From the NCBI GenBank assembly GCA_947630105.1, contig CANRGD010000007.1, positions 1 to 34,341 of the forward strand: a DNA stretch of 34,341 bases. The letters are read 5' to 3'. Position 1 is the stretch's first letter, and each line of letters opens with the position of its first letter. The notes under the pieces were generated by a model, which had not been told where the DNA came from, did not search any database, and saw nothing but the letters and a program-made list of their open reading frames with translations. Origin of the DNA: an uncultured Bacilli bacterium. Lineage in GTDB: Bacteria; Bacillota_I; Bacilli_A; RF39; UBA660. The position numbers and the translations under genes were made by a program. Positions 1 to 7,626 of the stretch are shown here, piece after piece.

Positions 1-129
1 AAATGGGATCAAGTTGCAAGTTATAACGAATTCAAAAATATTTCCAAAGTTGATATATCTAATCAAAATATAAAAGAAGCTACTCAAACAGTTTATGATT
101 ATTTAAAGAAAAATAGTATATTAAAATAA
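1..129 (+). CDS. C-terminal fragment of an unidentified protein
   Basis: The frame is open from base 1 to a TAA at 127-129 and encodes the last 42 residues of a protein whose start lies upstream of the window. The tail ends in TVYDYLKKNSILK and looks like a soluble helical C-terminus. It resembles the ends of some small P-loop kinases, but this is too weak to name a family. No clear terminator follows directly. Confidence 0.5.
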   Translation, partial: KWDQVASYNEFKNISKVDISNQNIKEATQTVYDYLKKNSILK

Positions 130-224
130 TGGTTAATGGTAGAATAACTAACTTATGAGATAATTATTATGTAACAAATATATAATTTGCTATAAAAAAT
201 TAATAAAATTAAATACACATTGAC

Positions 225-393
225 TATCGCCAGGTCCAGAGAGTGCATATTCTGGAAAATCAGCGATAAATATAACAGAAAGTCAAGTTGGTACTAGCCA
301 CGCAATACGACCGGTTATTGCTTTAACTAGAGGTATTACTTATAGTTCTGGAAATGGATATCCTTATTCGCCTTATGTTATCATGGAAAACTA
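225..393 (+). pseudogene. Remnant of a surface-protein C-terminus, copy A
   Basis: The frame reads LSPGPESAYSG, then IRPVIALTRGITYSSGNGY and SPYVI before a TAG at 391-393. A TGA interrupts the frame just upstream and there is no start codon or ribosome binding site. The pattern (W)L-SP, then RPVI-L, then a Gly/Asn turn and PYVI is the usual C-terminal ending of large secreted or surface proteins of gut Firmicutes. I recognise the pattern by eye only. The fragment is probably the 3' relic of a deleted gene. Confidence 0.45.
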
Positions 394-410
394 GCGATAA
401 TTATATATGA

Positions 411-512
411 GAGTTAAGCATTCAATATGACCAGTTATTGATTTTACTAAAAGCATTACTTATGCTTTTGGAAATGAATATTCTAATAATCCTTATGTTA
501 TAAAGACATGAT
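411..512 (+). pseudogene. Second, more decayed copy (B) of the same C-terminus
   Basis: This stretch repeats copy A in the same order: HSI*PVIDFTKSITYAFGNEY, then NNPYVI and a stop at 510-512. The CGA codon for Arg in copy A has become TGA here, giving an in-frame stop. DNA similarity to 310-385 is evident (ATACGACCGGTTATTG versus ATATGACCAGTTATTG). Two tandem degenerate copies suggest a past duplication, or two neighbouring paralogues that lost their 5' ends. Confidence 0.4.
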
Positions 513-522
513 GATAATAAAG

Positions 523-556
523 AAGTTAAAAACAAATTAACTTTTTTATTTTTTTG
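523..556 (+). terminator. Rho-independent terminator after the surface-protein relic
   Basis: The arms AAGTTAA (523-529) and TTAACTT (537-543) form a 7-bp stem with a 7-nt loop, followed by T-rich sequence to 556. It fits the original end of the decayed gene. Confidence 0.6.
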
Positions 557-646
557 TTTATTTTAAAAAGTAATTTATATATGTATTTTCTGAAATGAGT
601 AGAATATATGCGACTTTTAATTATATTATAGGTTTTAAATTAAATC

Positions 647-679
647 TTTAATGTTTCTTTAATATTTAGTTGTTATTAT
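647..679 (+). promoter_or_regulatory. Response-regulator direct repeat and promoter, site 1
   Basis: TTTAATG (647-653) and TTTAATA (658-664) form a direct repeat with 11-bp period. The -10 box TATTAT lies at 674-679, exactly 9 nt after the repeat. The same arrangement recurs at 4388 and 6117. OmpR/PhoB-family regulators bind such one-turn-spaced repeats at promoters lacking a good -35 box. It probably drives the sulfotransferase-like gene and the two-component genes, that is, autoregulation. Confidence 0.7.
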
Positions 680-753
680 TTTTATAATTTCTATTTTTAA
701 TTATCATAGAAAGGTTTTTAGCTAAAGTAAAAAATAGTAAATGGAGGAGCAAA

Positions 754-2421
754 ATGAAAAAGAAAAAAATAAGAGAAATTCTGAAAGTTATATTATTTAT
801 AATAGTTATAATAGTATTAATAATATTAATTATTATATTAAATAAAAAGATTATGAGTGAAAATTTGAAAGATATAAATTGGATTAAGCAAAATGTATCA
901 ATAGAAATTGATGATGCCTTAGGTGAAAATATTTATAGAGTCTTTAAAAATAAAAATATTTCAATTTATGATATGAATTTTCAAACAGTGGTAGATGATA
1001 AAATTGACGAACTAATTACTTCATTAAAATCGGAATATGTAGTAATTTATAATCCTTATGGAACAAATGAACTTAGTTTTAATGTTTATTTTAAAAATAG
1101 TGAAGATTTTAATGATATAAAATATACTATTACATCAGCAGATAAAAATATAAATGTTTTTAGTAAGACTTTAGTAGCAAAAGAAAATAAAAGTGCTTAT
1201 CAAATGATAGGATTAACAGCAAAAAATAAGAATAAAGTTGAAATTGAAATTTCGATGGATGATGATTCTAAAACATATGAGTTTGATATTGATTTAAGTG
1301 ATGTTAAAGTAACAGGAGAAGAAAAATTAAAAGTAACAGAGGAAAGTAGTGAAAAAGAACTAGATAATGGGCTATATGCGATGCTTGGAAATGATTCTGA
1401 TGAACAAGATTATTTGGCACTATATGATAATGAAGGAATCATGAGAAGTGAAATACCGATTATTGGATATAGGGCTCATGCCATCCTTTTTGATAATGAT
1501 AAAATGTATTTTAGTATTTCTCAAACTAAAATTGCCGAAGTAAACAATTTAGGTCAAGTTACTAGAATTTATCGTACTGGTAATTATCAACTTCATCATG
1601 ATTATACGTTTGATGAAAATGGTGATTTACTTGTTTTAGCTAATAATACAAAGAAAGATACAGAAGAAGATTGTATAATCAAAATTGATAGAGAAACAGG
1701 AAAAGTTACAGAGTTAGTTGATTTTGAGGATATTTTTAAAGAGTATGTAGAAACTTGCAAGTTAGATACTAAGAGTCAAAGAGATGAAGGAGAAGATGGA
1801 TTAGATTGGTTGCATTTAAATTCTATTGAATATGTAAATGGAGATGTGTTTTTAAGCAGTAGAGAAACATCTTCTATATTAAAAGTATCTAATTTATTAA
1901 CAGATCCTAAAATTGAATTTATTTTAAGTAATAATGAATTTTGGAAAGATACGGATTTTGAAAATTTAGTGTTTACTCAATTAGGTGATTTTAAAATTCA
2001 TGCCGGTCAACATAGTGTAAGATATGAAGCAGGTGAAGAAGATGGAATTTATTATTTGAAATTCTTTAATAACAATTATGGAGTTTCTAATAGTCAACCA
2101 AGTTTTGATTATGAAAAAATAGGAATTACAAATCATAATCCTTTTCAAGGAGATAACTCATATTATTATGTGTATAAAGTAAATGAAAATAATAAGACTT
2201 TTCAACTTGTAGATAGTTTTGCTGTTGAATATTCAGGAATTGTTAGTAGTATTCAAAGTTTATCTAATGGAAATATTTTAGTTGATTCAGGAACAGCAGG
2301 AATATTTGCGGAATATGATGAAGATCATAATTTAATTAAAAAGTATCAAGCAAAAATGAATAAGTATATGGTATATAGAGTATTGAAATATGATTTTAAT
2401 AATTTCTGGTTTAAAATTTAA
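754..2421 (+). CDS. Membrane-anchored arylsulfotransferase (ASST)-like protein
   Basis: This 555-aa protein has a Lys-rich N-terminus and one hydrophobic segment at about residues 10-30, so it is probably membrane-anchored with the rest outside the cell. Residues 220-550 look like an ASST-type beta-propeller: HHDYTFDENGDLLVLAN, a DWLHLNS motif with His354, an AGQHSV motif with His420, and TNHNPF with His461. Known arylsulfate sulfotransferases move sulfate between phenolic compounds without PAPS, using a catalytic His. I cannot assign which His here is the nucleophile, so activity is inferred. The gene starts at an ATG 6 nt after GGAGG and leads an apparent operon with the response regulator 37 nt downstream. 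An enzyme in a two-component operon might instead serve as a sensor or envelope factor. Confidence 0.7.
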   Translation: MKKKKIREILKVILFIIVIIVLIILIIILNKKIMSENLKDINWIKQNVSIEIDDALGENIYRVFKNKNISIYDMNFQTVVDDKIDELITSLKSEYVVIYNPYGTNELSFNVYFKNSEDFNDIKYTITSADKNINVFSKTLVAKENKSAYQMIGLTAKNKNKVEIEISMDDDSKTYEFDIDLSDVKVTGEEKLKVTEESSEKELDNGLYAMLGNDSDEQDYLALYDNEGIMRSEIPIIGYRAHAILFDNDKMYFSISQTKIAEVNNLGQVTRIYRTGNYQLHHDYTFDENGDLLVLANNTKKDTEEDCIIKIDRETGKVTELVDFEDIFKEYVETCKLDTKSQRDEGEDGLDWLHLNSIEYVNGDVFLSSRETSSILKVSNLLTDPKIEFILSNNEFWKDTDFENLVFTQLGDFKIHAGQHSVRYEAGEEDGIYYLKFFNNNYGVSNSQPSFDYEKIGITNHNPFQGDNSYYYVYKVNENNKTFQLVDSFAVEYSGIVSSIQSLSNGNILVDSGTAGIFAEYDEDHNLIKKYQAKMNKYMVYRVLKYDFNNFWFKI

Positions 2422-2458
2422 AAATATTATATAATATAGGCAAATTGGAGGTGGTAAA

Positions 2459-3136
2459 ATGAGAATTTTAGTTGTTGAAGATGAAGAGACAATTGCGGAT
2501 ATTATTGCTACAAAACTTCGTTGTGAAAAATATGAAGTTGATACAAGTTTTGATGGCGAAGAAGGACTATATAATGCTATGTCTAATATCTATGATTTAA
2601 TTATTCTTGATATTATGCTTCCTAAAATGAATGGAATAGAGATTCTAAAAGAACTAAAAGAAAATAATATAAATGCTAAAGTAATCATGCTTACTGCCAA
2701 ATCGGGATTAGATGATAAATTAAAGGGGTTTGAGACAGGAGCAAATGATTATGTAACCAAGCCTTTTCATATTGAAGAACTAATTGCTAGGGTAAATGTT
2801 CAATTAAGAGCAAAAGGAAATAACAATGTGAAAGATATACTAGAATATAGTGATTTATCATTAAATATTAGAACTTCTACTTTAACTTGTATAAGTACAA
2901 ATGAGTCAATCAACATTCCCTATAGAGAGTTCCTACTGCTTGAATATTTTATGAATAATCGTGAACAGATTATATCAAAAGAGCAGATTTATGATAAGAT
3001 TTGGGGAATAGATAATGACTATGAATCGAATAATTTAGAGGCATATTTATCGTTTTTAAGAAAAAAGTTAAAAGTTATCGGCTCAAAAGTAAATATCAAA
3101 GCAGTTCGTAATCTGGGCTATAAAATGGAGGGGTAA
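2459..3136 (+). CDS. OmpR/PhoB-family response regulator
   Basis: The 225-aa protein has an N-terminal receiver domain (about 1-118) and a C-terminal winged-helix DNA-binding domain (about 128-224). The acidic pocket is VEDEE, the phospho-acceptor is Asp51 in LIILDIMLPKMNG, and the conserved Lys sits in VTKPFH. The C-terminus has the usual IPYREFLLLEYFMNN and LRKKL elements ending in VRNLGYKME. A strong GGAGGTGG ribosome binding site precedes the ATG. The kinase gene starts 6 nt after its stop, so the two are translationally linked partners. The DNA repeats at 647, 4388 and 6117 are its likely targets, which is an inference from the shared sequence. Confidence 0.95.
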   Translation: MRILVVEDEETIADIIATKLRCEKYEVDTSFDGEEGLYNAMSNIYDLIILDIMLPKMNGIEILKELKENNINAKVIMLTAKSGLDDKLKGFETGANDYVTKPFHIEELIARVNVQLRAKGNNNVKDILEYSDLSLNIRTSTLTCISTNESINIPYREFLLLEYFMNNREQIISKEQIYDKIWGIDNDYESNNLEAYLSFLRKKLKVIGSKVNIKAVRNLGYKMEG

Positions 3137-3142
3137 AGGGAT

Positions 3143-4369
3143 ATGGAAAATTTAAGGAAAAAAACATTTTTTACAATTTTTATTATAATTTCTTTCTTTG
3201 CTATTTTTTTTGCTACTTTCTTTAATGCTCAAACTTATCATAAAGAATATACTAATATATTAAATAATTTAACTAGAATGAAAAATTTGACTTTAGGAAA
3301 ACCTAATTTTCCTGATAAGGGACCTAACAGTGATGATAGACTTCGTAATCGAAAAGTTATGGATTATGAAGTATATACATTTATTTTGGATGAAAATAAC
3401 AATATAATTGATAAAATAAGTCATAGTGATAATAGCATTAGTCAAAAAATAATGCTTCAGGCACAAAATATTATTAATAAAAATAATACTAGTAATATAA
3501 AGATAGGTTTTTTATATGTAAGAAATTATGCTTATAATTTTGAACAAGGAAAATATTTAACAATTATAAATACAGCTAATATTAAAGGTACATTACTTAC
3601 AAGTTTTTTTCTTTCCTTTCTTTTAATTATAATGGGAGAAATATTGATTTATATTATTTCTAAAAAAATAACAGAATGGATTACAAAACCAGTAATGATG
3701 AGTTTTAGTCGAGAAAAAGAATTTGTTGCGAATGCTTCCCATGAACTTAAAACACCATTAGCAGTTATGATGGCAAGTATCGATTGCTTGGATGTGAATA
3801 AGAAAAATGAAAAATGGATAAACAATTTAAAAAGTGAATCTGACAGGATGAATAATTTGATAACAAAATTACTTGATTTATCCAAATCAGAATATTTAAA
3901 ATCCGAAAATTTTAGTAATAATAATCTTTCTATGATTGTAGAAAAAAGAGCATTAACATTTGAAAGTTTAGCCTATGAAAAAAATATTACTATAGAAACG
4001 AATATCACCGAAAAAATAAATTATTTTTGTCATAAAGAAAGTATTGATGAGCTTGTTTCTATTTTGGTAGATAATGCAATTAATCATGCTAAAGAAAATA
4101 GTAAAATAGAAATTGATTTATCTAGTAATAAAAATGAAATAAATTTAAAAGTAATGAATAAGGGGGATCCTATTCCTTTAGAAGAATGTGAAAAAATATT
4201 TGAAAGATTTTATCGAAATGATAAAAGTCATAATCGCAAAAGTGGAAGATATGGATTAGGATTATCGATTGCTAAAAATATTGTATTAGCTCATCATGGT
4301 AATATTAGAGCTTATTCTAAAGATGGATATACTATTTTTGAGGTTAAATTTAAAAAAAATGAACATTAA
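3143..4369 (+). CDS. Sensor histidine kinase
   Basis: The 408-aa protein has two membrane segments (about residues 10-28 and 152-172) around a roughly 120-residue extracytoplasmic part rich in charged residues. The phospho-acceptor is His200 in ASHELKTP. The catalytic domain has the N box LVDNAINHAKEN, the F box FERFYRND and the G box YGLGLSIAKNI. It lies directly downstream of its response regulator. No HAMP domain is obvious, and the second TM is followed closely by the dimerisation helix. The extracytoplasmic domain has no sequence pattern I recognise, so the stimulus is unknown. The regulon (protease, exporter) suggests envelope stress. The stop codon is inside the terminator hairpin. Confidence 0.93.
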   Translation: MENLRKKTFFTIFIIISFFAIFFATFFNAQTYHKEYTNILNNLTRMKNLTLGKPNFPDKGPNSDDRLRNRKVMDYEVYTFILDENNNIIDKISHSDNSISQKIMLQAQNIINKNNTSNIKIGFLYVRNYAYNFEQGKYLTIINTANIKGTLLTSFFLSFLLIIMGEILIYIISKKITEWITKPVMMSFSREKEFVANASHELKTPLAVMMASIDCLDVNKKNEKWINNLKSESDRMNNLITKLLDLSKSEYLKSENFSNNNLSMIVEKRALTFESLAYEKNITIETNITEKINYFCHKESIDELVSILVDNAINHAKENSKIEIDLSSNKNEINLKVMNKGDPIPLEECEKIFERFYRNDKSHNRKSGRYGLGLSIAKNIVLAHHGNIRAYSKDGYTIFEVKFKKNEH

Positions 4370-4390
4370 CGAAAAAAGTTAATGTTTTTT
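4362..4390 (+). terminator. Terminator of the two-component operon, overlapping an operator
   Basis: The arms AACATTAAC (4362-4370) and GTTAATGTT (4378-4386) form a perfect 9-bp stem with loop GAAAAAA and a T run. The hairpin contains the kinase stop codon. Its right arm also supplies an extra TTAATG half-site next to the site-3 operator. Confidence 0.8.
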
Positions 4391-4420
4391 AATGTTTTTT
4401 TAATATTCATATATTACGAT
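4388..4420 (+). promoter_or_regulatory. Response-regulator direct repeat and promoter, site 3
   Basis: TTTAATG (4388-4394) and TTTAATA (4399-4405) repeat with 11-bp spacing, and the -10 box TACGAT is at 4415-4420, again after a 9-nt gap. It differs from sites 1 and 2 at one base across 20 bp. A further TTAATG sits at 4379 in the terminator. It probably drives the thioredoxin-like and htrA genes. Confidence 0.65.
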
Positions 4421-4505
4421 TGTTTCATAAGGAAGGTGATATATGATTAAAAAGTAATTTGTATAATTAGGGTAATTTTCTATTTAATAGAAGGGAGATG
4501 CATAA

Positions 4506-4745
4506 ATGGAAATCAAAATTATTGGAAAAAATTCTAGTAATAGAATGAAATTATTAAGAAATGTTGAAAAAGCATTAGAAACGAAAGAAAATGTTTGTAA
4601 TCTTCAAATTTTAGAAAATGATAAATATAAACAAATTTATCATGTAGTAAATACTCCTGCTCTTTTAATAGATGGGAAAGTAATTAGTCAAGGTAAAATC
4701 TTAACGGAAAGAGAAATAAAAAGATTTATTCTTGTTAATAACTAG
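4506..4745 (+). CDS. Small thioredoxin-fold protein lacking the CXXC motif
   Basis: This 79-aa protein matches the outline of small 'redox-active disulfide protein 2' thioredoxins: a first strand MEIKIIG, a helix carrying the usual active-site position, the cis-Pro motif VVNTPALLIDGKVISQGK, and a final helix. Where relatives have a CxxC motif at about residues 8-12, this protein reads KNSSNR. Its only Cys is at residue 36, away from the active site. Disulfide chemistry is therefore unlikely, and a binding or structural role is possible. It has an AGGGAG ribosome binding site and lies 26 nt upstream of htrA behind the same regulated promoter. Confidence 0.7.
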   Translation: MEIKIIGKNSSNRMKLLRNVEKALETKENVCNLQILENDKYKQIYHVVNTPALLIDGKVISQGKILTEREIKRFILVNN

Positions 4746-4771
4746 ATAGATTTAAAATGAGGTGATAATAA

Positions 4772-6043
4772 ATGTCTAAAGATTTAGAAGAACAAGAAGA
4801 AAAAATACAAAATAAAGAAACATCGTTAAATGAAAGCATGATTTTAGAGGATAATAAAAAAGAAAAGAGAAAAAAGTCAAAAAGTAGTCAGAAAATTTGG
4901 ATTTTTATATGTATATTTATTTTCATTATTGTTCTTTCAGTGATTATTTTTTTTAAGTTCTTTTATCCAAAACTAAATTCTTATTTAGAAACCAAAGCAA
5001 AAAATAATATTGAATTAAAATATACTGAAACTACTAGTACAAAAAATGATGGTATATATATTACTGATGTTTCAGAAGTTGTTGAAAATGTAATGCCCTC
5101 TATTGTTGCAATTACGAGTAAAACTTTAATTTCAGCTGGAAGATTTGGACCAAACTTTTTTGGAGAAGAACAATATGCAGAAGGTGCAGGTTCTGGAATC
5201 ATTATTAGTAAATCAGATGCTGAACTCATGATTTTAACAAATAATCATGTGGTTGAAGGAGCTAATGAACTATCTGTTCAATTTATAAATGAAAAAAGTT
5301 TTGATGCTAAAATTGTTGGTACATCTGAAAGAAAAGATATAGCAGTTATATCTGTATCATTAAATGATATTGATAGTGAAACATTAGAAGCAATAAAAAT
5401 AGCTACAATGGGTGATTCAACTAAATTAAAAGTTGGAAATGGAATTATTGCCATTGGTAATGCTTTAGGTTATGGACAGTCAGTTACTACAGGAGTAGTA
5501 AGTGCTTTAGATAGAGAAGTATCAATTGATAATTATTCAAATAAAATGATTCAATTAGATGCTGCTATTAATGGTGGAAATAGTGGAGGAGCTTTATTAA
5601 ATAGTAATGGTGAAGTAGTTGGAATAAATTCTGCTAAATATTCATCAAATGCAATGGATTCTTCTGCAAGTATAGAAGGAATGGGATTTGCTATTCCAAT
5701 ATCAGATGTTAGTGATCTAATAACGACTCTTATGAATGGAGAAAATGATGAAGGCGTAACATTAGGTGTAGAAGGATACATCATAAGTGATAATAATAGT
5801 TACTATTATAATATGCCATCTGGATTTTATATTTCTAAAATTACGTCGGGAAGTAGTGCTGACAAATCAGAACTAGAAATAGGCAATATTATCACTAAAA
5901 TAGAGGATAATGAAGTTGCCAGTTTAAGTGACATACAAGATGTTTTAAATAAATTAAATAAAGGGGATAAAGTAGATTTAACGATTAGTTATATAAATGG
6001 TCGTGAATATAAAGAAAAAGATATTACAGTTACTTTATCCTAA
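4772..6043 (+). CDS. htrA: HtrA/DegP-like serine protease with PDZ domain
   Basis: The 423-aa membrane-anchored protease has a charged cytoplasmic N-terminus, one TM helix at about 44-66, a trypsin-like domain (about 100-330) and a C-terminal PDZ domain (about 335-420). The triad is visible: His159 in TNNHVVEG, Asp189 in ERKDIAVI, and Ser271 in NGGNSGGALLN. The family degrades or refolds misfolded envelope proteins and is commonly a target of envelope-stress two-component systems. The gene follows the kinase and the small thioredoxin-like gene and sits behind regulatory site 3. A ribosome binding site GAGGTGATAATAA precedes the ATG. Length and domain order are normal for Gram-positive HtrA. 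Confidence 0.93.
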   Translation: MSKDLEEQEEKIQNKETSLNESMILEDNKKEKRKKSKSSQKIWIFICIFIFIIVLSVIIFFKFFYPKLNSYLETKAKNNIELKYTETTSTKNDGIYITDVSEVVENVMPSIVAITSKTLISAGRFGPNFFGEEQYAEGAGSGIIISKSDAELMILTNNHVVEGANELSVQFINEKSFDAKIVGTSERKDIAVISVSLNDIDSETLEAIKIATMGDSTKLKVGNGIIAIGNALGYGQSVTTGVVSALDREVSIDNYSNKMIQLDAAINGGNSGGALLNSNGEVVGINSAKYSSNAMDSSASIEGMGFAIPISDVSDLITTLMNGENDEGVTLGVEGYIISDNNSYYYNMPSGFYISKITSGSSADKSELEIGNIITKIEDNEVASLSDIQDVLNKLNKGDKVDLTISYINGREYKEKDITVTLS

Positions 6044-6068
6044 AAAACACTCCTTAACTTGACTTAAA

Positions 6069-6100
6069 GGAAATGGACACCTCACCATTTTCTTTTTTTT
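6069..6100 (+). terminator. Terminator of htrA
   Basis: GGAAATGG (6069-6076) pairs with CCATTTTC (6085-6092), with one G-U pair and an 8-nt loop, followed by eight T. It separates htrA from the ABC exporter genes. Confidence 0.75.
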
Positions 6101-6116
6101 TCAAAAAATTTAAATC

Positions 6117-6149
6117 TTTAATGTTTCTTTAATATTTACATCATAAAAT
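6117..6149 (+). promoter_or_regulatory. Response-regulator direct repeat and promoter, site 2
   Basis: TTTAATG (6117-6123) and TTTAATA (6128-6134) lie 9 nt before the -10 box TAAAAT (6144-6149). The surrounding 29 bases (6107-6135) match 637-665 almost throughout and are identical through TTAAATC and the repeat. It probably drives the exporter permease and ATPase. Confidence 0.7.
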
Positions 6150-6175
6150 GATATTGTTTTAAAGGAGGAATAAAT

Positions 6176-7624
6176 ATGTTTATACTAAAAAATGCATGGA
6201 TTTCAATTAAAAGAAATAAAGGGAGAAATATTTTAATAGGAATCATTATTTTAATTATTGCTTGTGCTTGTACGATAACACTGGCAATTAAAAATACGGC
6301 AGTGGATTTGATAAATTCCTATAAAAGTGCTTATGACAAGGAAGTAACCATTGGCTTTAACAGAGAAAATATGATGAAAGACTTTGATCCATCCCAGGAA
6401 GAGGGAAGAGAAAGCGCAAGAGAGAAGTTTGAGAATATTGCAAGCTATACAATTAGTGATGTCGAGAAATTTGCAGATAGTGATTATATTGAAAGTTATT
6501 ATTATACTTATGGTGTTGGACTAAATGGAAATAGTATAAAAAAAGCAGAAATTGAATCAAATAGCAATATGCCAAATGGCTTTGGTCATGGAAAAGAAAA
6601 TAATATGTCCGAAACTGATTTCACGTTAACAGGGTATAGTTCAGAGGATGCAATGAGTGAATTTATTAGTGGAGCTTATACTATGAGCGAAATAACTGAT
6701 AATGCATGGGATATTGCCTTTAATGGTAATTATGTGTTTATCAATGAAGAACTTGCTAGTTATAATAATTTAAAACTAAATGACAAAATAAAACTAGAAG
6801 ATGAAGATGGAAATGTATATGAATTTGAAATTATTGGTATTTTTAAAGAAAATGAAGATGATAATCAAGGGGCAATGTCTATGTTTTCTAATTCAGTAAA
6901 TACAATAATAACTAATAGTGATGCAGTTGTTAACCTTACAAACGGAAATGAAAACTTAAAAGCTTCAATTTATCCTACTTTTATTATAGATTCTTATGAT
7001 AATGTGGAGAAACTTCAAGATGAATTTTATGAAAAAGGATTAGATGAAAACTTCATCTTACAAACGAATGAAGAACTTGCTGAAAGTGGAGTAGCAAGTG
7101 TTAAAAATATTTTATCATTTTCAACTACTTTCTTAGTTATTACACTTATTATTGGTGGAATTGTCTTGTTTGTAATTAATATGATTAATATTCGTGAAAG
7201 AAAATATGAAATCGGTGTTTTAAGAACAATTGGTATTAGTAAATTAAAATTAACTATGCAATTTGTAGCAGAACTTGTTATTGTTTCAGTAGTTGCTCTT
7301 ACACTTGGTACAGGAATTGGTGCAGTAAGTTCTAAGGGAGTTAGTAATTCATTACTTGCAAATGAAATAAATAGTAGTAATGAAAAAACAGAAGAAGTAA
7401 ATAAAAACTTTGGTGGAATGAATCGTGGTGGTGAAAAAGGAACTATGCATGGCAAAGGTATGCCTGTTGTTCAAGCCTATGATTCTATTGATGCAGTAGT
7501 AGATATTAAAGTTCTACTAGAATTACTTAGTATTGGAATTTCATTAGTATTAGTAAGTTCAATTGCATCGATGGTTAGTATTCAAAGATTTTCACCACTT
7601 ACAATATTGAAAGAGAGGTCTTAA
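6176..7624 (+). CDS. MacB/FtsX-type ABC transporter permease
   Basis: The 482-aa protein has the MacB topology: one N-terminal TM (about 17-38), a large extracytoplasmic domain (about 40-315), then three C-terminal TM segments (about 318-338, 365-385, 440-462) with the FtsX signature region RERKYEIGVLRTIGISK between the first two. The last extracytoplasmic loop is long (about 55 residues) and rich in Gly, Met and Lys (GGMNRGGEKGTMHGKGMP), which is unusual, and a similar NMPNGFGHGKENNM stretch occurs in the large domain. The ATPase gene starts 2 nt downstream. Such pairs export or counter peptides, lipids or lipoproteins at the membrane. The substrate is not deducible. Confidence 0.88.
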   Translation: MFILKNAWISIKRNKGRNILIGIIILIIACACTITLAIKNTAVDLINSYKSAYDKEVTIGFNRENMMKDFDPSQEEGRESAREKFENIASYTISDVEKFADSDYIESYYYTYGVGLNGNSIKKAEIESNSNMPNGFGHGKENNMSETDFTLTGYSSEDAMSEFISGAYTMSEITDNAWDIAFNGNYVFINEELASYNNLKLNDKIKLEDEDGNVYEFEIIGIFKENEDDNQGAMSMFSNSVNTIITNSDAVVNLTNGNENLKASIYPTFIIDSYDNVEKLQDEFYEKGLDENFILQTNEELAESGVASVKNILSFSTTFLVITLIIGGIVLFVINMINIRERKYEIGVLRTIGISKLKLTMQFVAELVIVSVVALTLGTGIGAVSSKGVSNSLLANEINSSNEKTEEVNKNFGGMNRGGEKGTMHGKGMPVVQAYDSIDAVVDIKVLLELLSIGISLVLVSSIASMVSIQRFSPLTILKERS

Positions 7625-7626
7625 TA

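Noticed and set aside
4443-4457. Mini-ORF MIKK with a good ribosome binding site before the thioredoxin-like gene
   Set aside because: Four codons are too few to support as a gene. It could be a leader peptide or the relic of a start, but nothing else in the leader supports attenuation.
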